Shown: piece by piece, positions 29,216-37,368 of the stretch
Numbering within the stretch: position 1 is the first letter of the stretch
Layout: every line of letters begins with the position of its first letter
Assembly: GCF_014274685.1 (NCBI RefSeq)
Contig: NZ_CP060393.1
Location: 1 to 64,000 of the forward strand
DNA length: 64,000 nt
Source: Edaphobacter sp. 4G125
Lineage (GTDB): Bacteria > Acidobacteriota > Terriglobia > Terriglobales > Acidobacteriaceae
Direction: 5' to 3'
Notes under the pieces: model-generated
Told to the model about the DNA's origin: nothing
Seen by the model: the letters and a program-made list of their open reading frames with translations, nothing else
Database searches by the model: none
Made by a program: the position numbers and the translations under genes

Positions 29216-29236
29216 ATTTCAAGGCGTTCGGCATGC

Positions 29237-29311
29237 CGAGTGCCCCATACATGGAGCAGCCTTATAGCGACATGTGTGGGATCATTCGCGCGTCAGCGCG
29301 AACCCTTACCA
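29237..29311 (+). repeat. REP-like intergenic repeat, family C, copy 2
   Basis: Arms CCCATACATG and CATGTGTGGG, then ATCATTCGCGC and GCGCGAACCCTTA. It matches the copy at 21311 in both the hairpin and the trailing part, same orientation. The 300-base gap 29137 to 29436 holds the hairpin at 29181, this copy and the family B copy at 29329, and no gene. Confidence 0.7.
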
Positions 29312-29328
29312 GGATCGTCCTTTTCCAA

Positions 29329-29378
29329 CGTGTCATTCCGACCGAAGCGCGCAGCGCGTAGAGGAGGAATCCCCGCAT
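29329..29378 (+). repeat. REP-like intergenic repeat, family B, copy 3
   Basis: Begins CGTGTCATTCCGACCGAAGC and ends GGAGGAATCCCC; ATTCC/GGAAT ends are inverted and the centre GCGCGCAGCGCG can pair. Confidence 0.7.
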
Positions 29379-29436
29379 TTGGCTTCTCCTCGACTCCAGC
29401 GGGAACGAACCTCCCCCTTCCCTCGTATCTCGAGCC

Positions 29437-30321
29437 ATGACGCGCCATCTCGCCGCTGTGTGCCTTGCCGCTATTGCGATCCCCTGCCTTGCGCAACACT
29501 CCGCTGAACCGGCACTTACCGCCGATGCCATCATGGCACGCGTCGCTGTCAACCAGGACCGGGCCGAAGCCGAGCGCGTTCACTACGTGTACATTCAGTA
29601 CGCCCGCGTCCTCTCCCGCAGAGGCTCCACCCTGATGTGTGAAGAGATCAACGACTCTCGCGTCACCCCCTCTGCTTCTGGTTCCGACATCCAGCTTCTT
29701 CATCTCGATGGACGCCTCCTTCACCAGGACCAGTACGTTACCTACAACACCCTTCTCAACAAAACTAACGAGCCACCGGAAAAAGATCCCGACGAGTTTA
29801 AGGGAGAACAAATCGACCGCCACCTCGTCGAGAACATGCGTCGCAATCTCACCAATGACAAGTCCAAGGACGGACTCGCCACGCGACTCTTCCCCTTAAC
29901 CTCGAAAAACCAGTCTGGATACCTCTTCCATCTCATTGGACGCGAACATAAAAACGGCCGAGACGTCTTCCACATCGACTTCCGTCCAAAAGAAAAAAGC
30001 GAATACGCCTGGAAAGGGGATGCCTGGATCGACGCCACCGATTTCCAGCCTGTTGTCGTCAGCACAGCGCTCGCCCGAAAGGTTCCCATCGTCGTCCGCA
30101 CCCTGCTCGGCACAAATATCTCCGGCCTCGGCTTCACCATCGTCTACGCGTCGCAACCCGACGGAGTCTGGTTCCTCGTCAGCTTTGGCAGAGAATTCAA
30201 ACTACGCGTCCTGTTTTTCTTCACACGCCAGATCGTCATCGACGCTCAGAATCGCGACTTCGAGAAAACTCACGTCACCTCGACCATCCTCCCCACTACT
30301 GCCGAAGCTACTCCTCAATAA
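29437..30321 (+). CDS. Secreted protein of unknown function
   Basis: A 294-residue exported protein: short signal peptide (HLAAVCLAAIAIPCLAQ), then a mostly beta-rich domain. Features include VHYVYIQYARVLSRRG, a charged central stretch (LNKTNEPPEKDPDEFKGE), YLFHLIGREHKNGRDVFHIDF and WIDATDFQPVVVS. The last pattern, an Asp/Trp-Ile-Asp then a position-dependent Gln-Pro-Val, resembles LolA-fold or outer-membrane lipoprotein-sorting-like proteins, but I cannot assign it. The ATG has no clear ribosome binding site. It stands alone between REP-like elements. Confidence 0.72.
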   Translation: MTRHLAAVCLAAIAIPCLAQHSAEPALTADAIMARVAVNQDRAEAERVHYVYIQYARVLSRRGSTLMCEEINDSRVTPSASGSDIQLLHLDGRLLHQDQYVTYNTLLNKTNEPPEKDPDEFKGEQIDRHLVENMRRNLTNDKSKDGLATRLFPLTSKNQSGYLFHLIGREHKNGRDVFHIDFRPKEKSEYAWKGDAWIDATDFQPVVVSTALARKVPIVVRTLLGTNISGLGFTIVYASQPDGVWFLVSFGREFKLRVLFFFTRQIVIDAQNRDFEKTHVTSTILPTTAEATPQ

Positions 30322-30349
30322 CGCGAAGTAAAAAAACGCTACTTCCTTT

Positions 30350-30381
30350 GTTGCCATTCCGTGGCAAAGCGAAGGAATCTG
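30350..30381 (+). repeat. Short family B-like repeat
   Basis: GTTGCCATTCCGTGGCAAAG...GAAGGAATCTG keeps the ATTCC/GGAAT inverted ends but is reduced to about 32 bases. A small hairpin GAAGTA/TACTTC lies just before it, after the preceding stop codon. It is in the 404-base gap 30322 to 30725, which has no gene. Confidence 0.45.
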
Positions 30382-30550
30382 TTTTCGCGGCTCCCTGACC
30401 TCTCAAAAATCTCTGTCAAGCTAAAAATCGGATAAGTCATTCATCGACAGCAACATACATTTGCAGATTCATCTCCTTCGCCTCGATACAATAGATATAG
30501 AGATATAGGCGGAAAAGTTCGGGTAACTTCGCGTAAGCTGCTTTATTTTC

Positions 30551-30631
30551 AATATTTTGCGACTATCTCCTTTGTTTGCAATATTTTACGGTTTCGATCC
30601 GGAGATAAGTCGCCTGTTTTGAATATTTTGC
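30551..30631 (+). repeat. A+T-rich triple repeat with a spanning inverted repeat upstream of the 30726 gene
   Basis: AATATTTTGC or AATATTTTAC occurs at 30551, 30580 and 30622, each preceded by T-rich sequence. Between copies, GCGACTATCTCC (30559) and GGAGATAAGTCGC (30601) are inverted, with one base bulged. It lies 95 to 175 bases before the next gene and differs in base composition from the surrounding coding DNA. A regulatory region is the most natural reading, unproven. Confidence 0.5.
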
Positions 30632-30725
30632 TCACAATCTACCAGGGGTGAGGCATATTCGGTTGAATCCACTCCGTCCCTTCATTTAGGGTCGATGCGA
30701 CACAATTCAGCTCTGCGGAGGCACC

Positions 30726-31469
30726 TTGGAGAACGGCAAAAAGGCGGCAATCGGTGGAACCCTCTTATTTTTCATCGTTGTAGGTGTGCGCGTCGGCATG
30801 ATCTATCGCGAGCGCAACGCTCCCGAGAAACCCGCCGCCGCTCCTGCCCGCGAGAAGATCGCCGACGATGATCTCGTCTTCCTCAAGAAGAAGCGTCAGG
30901 ACTCCATGGCCAACGCCCGTGAGCTGAACGGCTCCACCCTCTGGGTCTCCGCCGGCGGACAGATGGACTACTACCCGGTCTCCGGAAAGCGCGTCGACTA
31001 TGCTAAGACCTCCGGCACACTGCTCGGAGCCCAAAAACTTGAAGTCAAAGACTTTACCGAACAGGTTGCTCCGAAAGCGGCAACGCATCGCATCCCCGGT
31101 GGCGACCGTCAGGTTCTGATGCTCTTCACTCTGCCCGATTCCGAAAAGCCGACACAGGTCTACGGCGTCCCCGTCGGGTATCACGAAAACGGACAATACA
31201 CCTTCTACATCGACGAGATTTTCTTCTACGACGATCCTCATGAGCTCTACAAACACTGGGGGCCCGAAGTCTGGAAAGCCGTCGACTCACACCAGGTCAT
31301 CCTGGGAATGTCGGAGCGGCAGGTACAGATGGCCCTCGGCCAGGTCTCCAAGAGCCTCTCGAACGACTACGGAAACCGCCTCGTCGTTTATGCGAACTTA
31401 GGCAAGCCCATCGCCGTAACCTTTGTTAAGAACAAGGCGACCGCCTTCCGCCCCGACCAGGGCTTCTAG
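30726..31469 (+). CDS. Membrane-anchored protein of unknown function
   Basis: A 247-residue protein with one N-terminal membrane helix (about residues 8 to 27, GGTLLFFIVVGVRVGMIY), a short Pro/Ala linker, then an extracytoplasmic domain. The C-terminal part (VILGMSERQVQMALGQV to LVVYANLGKPIAVTFVKNK) looks like a SmpA/OmlA-type or SH3-like BamE fold: a GMS-x-x-x-V-x-x-A-LG motif followed by a beta strand pair. The TTG start is supported by GGAGG four bases upstream. Upstream lies an unusual repeat cluster. No family assigned. Confidence 0.72.
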   Translation: MENGKKAAIGGTLLFFIVVGVRVGMIYRERNAPEKPAAAPAREKIADDDLVFLKKKRQDSMANARELNGSTLWVSAGGQMDYYPVSGKRVDYAKTSGTLLGAQKLEVKDFTEQVAPKAATHRIPGGDRQVLMLFTLPDSEKPTQVYGVPVGYHENGQYTFYIDEIFFYDDPHELYKHWGPEVWKAVDSHQVILGMSERQVQMALGQVSKSLSNDYGNRLVVYANLGKPIAVTFVKNKATAFRPDQGF

Positions 31470-31504
31470 GCAGTCTCCGATAAAAACTCGCGTAGTGAAA
31501 TTAG

Positions 31505-31562
31505 GTGCCATTCTGAGCGAAGCTTCTCGCAGCTCCATCGCGAGAAGCGCAGTCGAAGGATT
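31505..31562 (+). repeat. REP-like intergenic repeat, family A, copy 4
   Basis: GTGCCATTCTGAGCGAAGC at the left and CGCAGTCGAAGGATTTG at the right, with a perfect 9-bp inner stem GCTTCTCGC/GCGAGAAGC. It fills most of the gap between the membrane-anchored protein and the DUF2306 gene. Confidence 0.7.
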
Positions 31563-31610
31563 TGAGGTTAACTCCATCAAAAGCCGTTCGCTGTTTCAAG
31601 GAAGGTCTCC

Positions 31611-32276
31611 ATGTCGAGAGTTCCAGCAAGCGAATCCCATCAGTCCACCTGGGCGCGGCCTGTCCTCTATATCCTGTGCCTCATCGCAGCCGCGGCTGCC
31701 TTGCGCCGGATCGTCGCCCTACTTCTCGTTGGAGCGTCCTCGCTTACGGGTCAGTACGCCAATCTGGACCGTGTCTTTGCAGAACACAAAGGCCTGACGC
31801 TGGCGCACATCGTTCCTGCGCTCGTCTTCGTGGTCCTGCTGCCGCTCTGGTTCTCCGCACGCGTGCGTTCCAGCGAACCGTTGCATCGCCGCATCACCGG
31901 GGCGCTCTTCGTCCTCGGCTTTATCGTAGGATTGACTGCCATCCCGATGGTGGCTCATCCCGTCGGAGGCGTTACGGAGCTCTCCGCCATCATCGTCTTC
32001 GACGGAATCTTTCTCTTCTCCTTCGTCCGAGCACTGATGCTCTTCCGCAAGCATGAGCCTCGCTATCGCGAATGGATGATGCGAGCCATCGCCGTCCTGC
32101 TGGGAATAGCAACGACGCGGCCCGTCATGGGAGTCTTCTTCGCGACCGCACGACTCACACACCTCGAGCCGCGACAGTTCTTCGGCATCGCCTTCTGGAT
32201 CGGCTTCGCCGTAACGTATCTCGCAGGCGAGTGGTATCTGCAGCGGCATCCCGTAGAACTCAACACAGCCGCCTGA
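31611..32276 (+). CDS. DUF2306 family integral membrane protein
   Basis: A 221-residue protein with about six hydrophobic helices, matching the DUF2306 layout: an HIVPALVF helix after GLTLAH, RIHRRxTG-like LHRRITGALFVLGFIVG, and R-x-W-M-x-R-A in EPRYREWMMRAIAVLLG. His residues in the helices could bind heme or metal, but function is unknown. It converges on ppc with a 10-base gap. Confidence 0.82.
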   Translation: MSRVPASESHQSTWARPVLYILCLIAAAAALRRIVALLLVGASSLTGQYANLDRVFAEHKGLTLAHIVPALVFVVLLPLWFSARVRSSEPLHRRITGALFVLGFIVGLTAIPMVAHPVGGVTELSAIIVFDGIFLFSFVRALMLFRKHEPRYREWMMRAIAVLLGIATTRPVMGVFFATARLTHLEPRQFFGIAFWIGFAVTYLAGEWYLQRHPVELNTAA

Positions 32277-32286
32277 AAGATAAAGA

Positions 32287-35142
32287 TCAGCCCGTATTCC
32301 GCAGCCCAGCGCTGATACCGTTGATCGTCGCCGAGATCGCCCGGTTCAGCTCAGCTGACTCGGCATCTCCTTTTGCGATAGCAGCGCGCTTCCGGCGGAT
32401 CAGTTCCACTTGAATGAGGCTCATCGGATCGACGTAAGGATTTCGCAGCCGGATCGAGCGCTCGAGCACAGGATTCGTCTCAAGCAGCCGCTGTTGTCCC
32501 GTCACGGCGAGCAGCATCTTTTGAGTCAGCTCGAACTCCGCTTTAAGCATCGTGTAGACGCGCTCACGCAATCCTTGGTCCTCGACCAGCGAGGCATAGA
32601 GCTTCGCGATGCCGAAGTCTGACTTCGCCAGAGCCATTTCCACATTGCGAATGATGTCGACAAACAGTGGGAAGTTCCGCGTCATCGATTGCAACTGCTC
32701 CAGGCCGTTCGGATTCTCTTTCACGAATGAATCCAGCGCGTAGCCAACACCAAACCATGCAGGGACCAGTTGGCGCGATTGCATCCAGCCGAAGACCCAC
32801 GGAATCGCGCGCAGATCCGCCATCGTCCGCTTGCCCGTACGTTTGGTGGGTCGCGAGCCGATGCGCGCATTCTCCAACTCTGCCACCGGAGTTGCCTGCT
32901 CGAAGTAGGTGAAGGTCTCGGGATTGTCGATGATGTGGCGCCGGTAGAACATGTACGAGGTCTCGGACAGCCGCTCCATCGCGGCCTCCCACTCCGGCGT
33001 AATCTCTCCGGTCAGGTGCGGAGTCGACGCCCCCTTCTGCAAGACCGCATCGGGCCGAGCGAGAGCGTCGAGCGAAGCCGCAATCATCAGCTCCAGGTTG
33101 CGTTCGGCCAGCACCACGTCGGAGTACTTCCAGTTCAGTACCTCACCTTGCTCCGTCAACCGCAGTTCTCCTGAGAAACTGTCCACCGGCTGCGCAAAGA
33201 TGGCGCGATGCGTCGGACCGCCACCGCGACCGACCGTTCCTCCACGACCATGGAAGAGGCGTAGCGTCACACCACACTCTGCCGCGACGCGATGCAACTC
33301 GCGATGTGCCTTCCATATCTGCCAGGTGCTGGTGATCATGCCGCCGTCTTTGTTGGAATCCGAGTAACCCAGCATGATCTCCTGCCGATGTCCCCACGAC
33401 TTCAGCAACGGCTGAAAGGCCTCACAGGACCATAACCTGCGCATGATGCCCGGCGCATTCTCCAGGTCTTCGATGGACTCGAACAGCGGAACCGGCTGCA
33501 ATCCCGGATCTCCGTTCAGTCCCTCATTGTCGGCCTCAACCTTAACTCCGCCCAGTCTGGCCAGCCACAGCACGTTTAGCACATCTTCTGCGCACGTTGC
33601 TCCGCTGATCACATACTGGCGAATCGCCTCCGGCGGAAACTTCTGCTTCAGCTCCGCGATGGCGCGGAAGGTTTCCAGCACTTCTGCGGTCTGGGGTGAA
33701 AGGGCCGCTGGTAGCCGCAATCCAGAAGAATCAGTGCCCGCCTCCACACGTCCCGCAATCTCTGCGACGGCCGCCGCGTGTACCCGTGCATGCTGACGAA
33801 TATCCAGCGTCTGCAGGTGCAGACCATAGGTGCGAACCTCAATCAGCAACGGATCGATCAGCATCGCGGCCAGCCGCTTGCCGCGATGCTGCATCAGGCT
33901 GTTGCGCAGTACTGTAAGGTCCGCCAAAAGATCGGCAGCCTTCGTATAAGGAGCCAGTGCAGGATTGGGGGGCAGCGGTACCGAACTCTGCGGAGTCGCA
34001 CCCAGCCGCATCATGATGCAGGCGATCAACAGCCGCAGATATTCGAAGTGGAAACGCTCCTCAAGAGCCGTCTGGCCTGCGGTGCGAAGCTGCGTAAGGT
34101 ATTGGTTCAGCAGCGTCTGCAGCTCCGGAGAGATTGGCACCTGTTGGGTGGAGCTGCCCAGTTGCTCAAAAACGTTCTGCAGGCGACGACGGTAATGGTT
34201 GACCAGTAACCCCTGCGCCATGGTCAACGCTTCGCGCGTTGTCTCCGCCGTTACAAAAGGGTTGCCATCACGATCGCCACCAATCCATGAGCCGAAGTGG
34301 ACCAGTTGCGGCAGCTCGGTAATCGCCGCCTTCTTCTCTGGGTATTCCGCCTCGATTGCTGCCGCGACCTCGGTATAGAGCACAGGCAACGTATCGAAGA
34401 GTGAGGCCTCGTAGTAATCGAGCGCCATGCGAATCTCGTCGCGCACCATCGGCCGAGCACTGCGCACATCATCGGTCTGCCATAATGCTGTGATCTCGCC
34501 GGTCACCTCGCGCTCCAGCGCCTCCAGCTCCGCCTCAGGAACAGCGATGCGGTCCAACCGCTCCAGCAGGTCTGAGATCCGTCTGCGCTTGAACATCACC
34601 GAGCGCCGAGCCACCTCGGTGGGATGCGCGGTAAAGACCGGAGTAATCGCAATGCGCTCCAGCATCTCCAGAGCGTGTTTCGCATCGAAACCCGCTTCAC
34701 GTAGCCTGCGCAGAGTTCCGCGCAGGTCGCCACGCAACGGAGCAGCATCGTTCAGCTGACTCGACTGCCGTCTACGCTTGCGATGATTCGTCTCCGCAAG
34801 GTTGATGAGTTCGAAGTAGAAGCTAAAGGCGCGGGCTAGCTGGTAAGCGCGCGTAAGGTCGTTGGCGTGGCTGTGAACGCGCTCCAGGGCCTGCTGCAAA
34901 TTAGAGCTGGCCGCGGCATTCTCTCCAGATCCATCGGCCTCGCGCCGCGCAATGGCGGTGCGGCGAAGCTCTTCGACCGCGTTGTAGAGCTCTTCGCCCG
35001 ACTGCTCCTTCAGGACCTCGCCCAGCAGCATGCCCAGGGAACGGACATCTCGACGCAGGGGAGCTTCTTTTAGCTCACCGGTTGTAGCCAGAATTTCAGA
35101 GAGGCGTTGCGGCCAGTTGGAAGGAGTCCAGAGCGACGGCAT
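32287..35142 (-). CDS. ppc: Phosphoenolpyruvate carboxylase
   Basis: PEPC adds bicarbonate to PEP to give oxaloacetate, refilling the TCA cycle. The 951-residue product has every hallmark: FTAHPTEVARRSV with the catalytic His, GSWIGGDRDGNP, GYSDSNKDGG, the glycine-rich loop FHGRGGTVGRGGGP and the C-terminal SAGLRNTG that ends all bacterial PEPCs. The frame is open for 119 more codons upstream, but MPSLWTPSNWP at 35142 is the sensible start: the upstream part is Arg-rich, non-conserved and overlaps another real gene in a different frame. That small gene (35193 to 35444) ends 50 bases upstream on the same strand. Confidence 0.97.
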   Translation of the reverse strand: MPSLWTPSNWPQRLSEILATTGELKEAPLRRDVRSLGMLLGEVLKEQSGEELYNAVEELRRTAIARREADGSGENAAASSNLQQALERVHSHANDLTRAYQLARAFSFYFELINLAETNHRKRRRQSSQLNDAAPLRGDLRGTLRRLREAGFDAKHALEMLERIAITPVFTAHPTEVARRSVMFKRRRISDLLERLDRIAVPEAELEALEREVTGEITALWQTDDVRSARPMVRDEIRMALDYYEASLFDTLPVLYTEVAAAIEAEYPEKKAAITELPQLVHFGSWIGGDRDGNPFVTAETTREALTMAQGLLVNHYRRRLQNVFEQLGSSTQQVPISPELQTLLNQYLTQLRTAGQTALEERFHFEYLRLLIACIMMRLGATPQSSVPLPPNPALAPYTKAADLLADLTVLRNSLMQHRGKRLAAMLIDPLLIEVRTYGLHLQTLDIRQHARVHAAAVAEIAGRVEAGTDSSGLRLPAALSPQTAEVLETFRAIAELKQKFPPEAIRQYVISGATCAEDVLNVLWLARLGGVKVEADNEGLNGDPGLQPVPLFESIEDLENAPGIMRRLWSCEAFQPLLKSWGHRQEIMLGYSDSNKDGGMITSTWQIWKAHRELHRVAAECGVTLRLFHGRGGTVGRGGGPTHRAIFAQPVDSFSGELRLTEQGEVLNWKYSDVVLAERNLELMIAASLDALARPDAVLQKGASTPHLTGEITPEWEAAMERLSETSYMFYRRHIIDNPETFTYFEQATPVAELENARIGSRPTKRTGKRTMADLRAIPWVFGWMQSRQLVPAWFGVGYALDSFVKENPNGLEQLQSMTRNFPLFVDIIRNVEMALAKSDFGIAKLYASLVEDQGLRERVYTMLKAEFELTQKMLLAVTGQQRLLETNPVLERSIRLRNPYVDPMSLIQVELIRRKRAAIAKGDAESAELNRAISATINGISAGLRNTG

Positions 35143-35192
35143 ATCTTTGATTATGCACTGCGGACTGGACTCTCTGCCTGTTTGTGCCGGAG

Positions 35193-35444
35193 TTACATCA
35201 CCATCGCCAGGCGTTCGAACTCCTGCTGCATCTGCTCGACCGGGTAGCGTGTGGATTCCAATCGAGAAGCGGTGGAGCGGGCGGCCGATCCGGAGACGCC
35301 ATAACCCCGCGTTGCCAGGTACTGAATGATGACATCGGCAGCCTGCCAGGAATCGAGATGGGCGTTCAGCAGCTCTTCGCGCAAACCTGCCAGGTCGGCG
35401 GTCGGAAACTTCTCTACTCCGATGATGGATTCTGCTGTTGTCAT
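35193..35444 (-). CDS. Small conserved-looking protein upstream of ppc, unknown function
   Basis: An 83-residue protein beginning MTTAESIIGVEKFPTADLAG and ending in a helical segment (YPVEQMQQEFERLAMVM). The ATG follows an exceptionally good ribosome binding site, GAGGAGGGG, seven bases upstream, which is why I call it real although a spurious extension of ppc runs over it in another frame. It would be the first gene of a two-gene unit with ppc. No family is recognised; it is soluble and mostly helical. Confidence 0.7.
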   Translation of the reverse strand: MTTAESIIGVEKFPTADLAGLREELLNAHLDSWQAADVIIQYLATRGYGVSGSAARSTASRLESTRYPVEQMQQEFERLAMVM

Positions 35445-35620
35445 CGCCCCTCCTCGACGAATGCGACTCCTGTTCCATTAGACGCGGATGAATATCCAAA
35501 GATTCGCCTGCGTTCTAAAGAACAATACGAAGAAAATGGGAAGAAAAGTTCCCTGTTTCAATGCAGATCGGCGACGTGTCATTTCTTTGTCATTTTCCGC
35601 CGCGATACCATGGAAGAGAT

Positions 35621-36559
35621 ATGGCAAATCTTCCTCAAGTACTGGATGGAGTGGCAATCGCCGCCGAGATTAAGGCCGAGGTGGCCCACGAGGTCACTGA
35701 CCTTACCTCACGTGGAGTGCGTCCCGGTCTCGCAGTTATTCTCGTCGGCGAGGTTCCTGCCTCACAGATCTATGTTCGCAGCAAGGTAAAGACCTGCGGC
35801 GAATTGGGCATCTACAGCGAGATGCTGACCCCGCCGGAGAGCATCACCACTGAAGAGATGCTGGAGCTGGTTGCGAAGCTTAACGCCCGCGACGATATCG
35901 ACGGCATCCTCATCCAGCTTCCTCTGCCGAAGCACGTCGACACCAAGCGACTGCTTGAAGCGGTCTCGCCCGATAAAGACGTCGATGGCTTCCATCCTGT
36001 GAATGCAGGTCGCCTGCAGAGCGGTCAGCCGGGACTTGCTCCGTGCACACCGGCAGGCATTATCGAAATCCTTCGCCGCACAGGGCTCCCCATCGCAGGC
36101 CAGAATGCCGTTGTTGTCGGGCGTTCGGACATTGTGGGCAAACCTGCCGCGCTGATGCTGCTGAATGAATCGGCGACGGTGACGGTCTGCCATAGCAAAA
36201 CACGCGATCTTCCCGCGGTCACCCGCAATGCCGACATCCTGGTCGCCGCCATCGGACGACCCGGCTATGTCACCCCTGAGATGGTTAAACCCGGAGCCAC
36301 GTTGATCGACGTGGGAATCAATCGCCTGACCGATGCAGCAGATGTTGAGAGGTTTTTTCCCAACGATGCCGAGCGCACCGCTACTTTCGCCAAGCGCGGT
36401 TCCGTAATCGTCGGCGATATCGACCCCGCAGCGTTTGCAATCTCGGGAGCATACACGCCCGTTCCAGGAGGCGTCGGAGCCCTGACCATTGCGATGCTCA
36501 TGCACAACACTGTCAAAGCAGCCAAACTTCGCCGCGGCATCCCCACGGAGTCGCGCTAA
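35621..36559 (+). CDS. folD: Bifunctional methylenetetrahydrofolate dehydrogenase/cyclohydrolase
   Basis: FolD interconverts methylene-, methenyl- and 10-formyl-tetrahydrofolate, supplying formyl groups to PurN, which is encoded 2 kb away. The 312-residue product shows the catalytic region YVRSKVKTCGELGI (Tyr and Lys), QLPLPKHVDTKRLLEAVSP, DVDGFHPVNAGRL, the NADP-binding GRSDIVGKPAALML and the closing PVPGGVGALTIAMLM. The ATG at 35621 follows GGAAGAG and gives the standard start; an upstream ATG at 35561 would add 20 unrelated residues. coaE starts five bases after the stop. Confidence 0.97.
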   Translation: MANLPQVLDGVAIAAEIKAEVAHEVTDLTSRGVRPGLAVILVGEVPASQIYVRSKVKTCGELGIYSEMLTPPESITTEEMLELVAKLNARDDIDGILIQLPLPKHVDTKRLLEAVSPDKDVDGFHPVNAGRLQSGQPGLAPCTPAGIIEILRRTGLPIAGQNAVVVGRSDIVGKPAALMLLNESATVTVCHSKTRDLPAVTRNADILVAAIGRPGYVTPEMVKPGATLIDVGINRLTDAADVERFFPNDAERTATFAKRGSVIVGDIDPAAFAISGAYTPVPGGVGALTIAMLMHNTVKAAKLRRGIPTESR

Positions 36560-36564
36560 ATCCC

Positions 36565-37239
36565 ATGTTGCGCGTTGGCCTCACCGGCGGGCTTGGCAGC
36601 GGAAAATCCACCGCAGCACGTCTCTTTGCGCAATATGGAGCCTACATTCTTGAGGCCGACGCCATCGGCCGCGAGATGATGCAGCCCGACGAAGCCGTTT
36701 ACGCAGCCATCGTGGAGCACTTCGGCCCTGCGGTGCTGCGTGAAGACCGGCAGCTTGATCGAGCCGCCCTGGCTCGCATCGCCTTTACAGAAGGCCGTGT
36801 CGAGGAGCTGAACGCTATTGTCCATCCGGCAGTGATCGCCCGTCAGGCAGAGCTTGCCCAGGAGATCTTCGCCAGCGATCCCAGGGCCATCGTCGTTGTT
36901 GAGTCCGCACTCATCTTTGAGACTCGCCATACAGAGGTGAAAGACGGAGAATCCGCGCCCTGGCGCAGCCGCTTCGATTGCATCATCCTTGTGGCAGCCG
37001 CGGAAGAGGTCAAGATCGAGCGTTACCTGCAACGCATGGCCGCAGGGGCTCCGCTCACTCCAGAACGTCGCGCCGAACTCACTGCCGACGCCCGCAGCCG
37101 TCTTAGCCAGCAGATTCCCGACGCTCGCAAGGCAGAGCTCTGCGACTTTGTGCTCGTGAACGATGGCTCAATCGCCGAGCTGGAAGAACAAGTCGATGAG
37201 CTATGGCCTGTGCTCCAGTTTGCGTCGGTCAATACCTAA
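36565..37239 (+). CDS. coaE: Dephospho-CoA kinase
   Basis: CoaE phosphorylates dephospho-CoA in the last step of CoA synthesis. It begins MLRVGLTGGLGSGKSTAA with the P-loop, followed by ADAIGREMMQPD and LNAIVHPAV, and ESALIFE. At 224 residues it is about 20 longer than E. coli CoaE; the extra part is a charged insertion near residue 120 (ETRHTEVKDGESAPWRSR). It lies five bases after folD, so the two are one transcription unit. Confidence 0.95.
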   Translation: MLRVGLTGGLGSGKSTAARLFAQYGAYILEADAIGREMMQPDEAVYAAIVEHFGPAVLREDRQLDRAALARIAFTEGRVEELNAIVHPAVIARQAELAQEIFASDPRAIVVVESALIFETRHTEVKDGESAPWRSRFDCIILVAAAEEVKIERYLQRMAAGAPLTPERRAELTADARSRLSQQIPDARKAELCDFVLVNDGSIAELEEQVDELWPVLQFASVNT

Positions 37240-37368
37240 TGACTATTTGATCTTCTCTCGAACCCTTACTCCCTTTAGCTCAATAAGTTGATCGGTCAAA
37301 CGAGGAATGTGCGCTCGGGATCTCTGCCCTTTTCGGCGCCTGACTCGATACAATCGATTGAAGGTCCT

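Noticed and set aside
28296..29378. Insertion sequence remnants in the 28 to 29.4 kb gaps
   Set aside because: Only short REP-like palindromes are present; no transposase fragment or longer terminal inverted repeats are seen.
30551..30631. CRISPR-like spacing of AATATTTT boxes
   Set aside because: Only three 10-base units with unequal spacing and no cas genes; not a CRISPR array.
35143..35499. N-terminal extension of ppc
   Set aside because: Arg-rich, non-conserved in character and overlaps the small gene at 35193; the standard PEPC start is at 35142.
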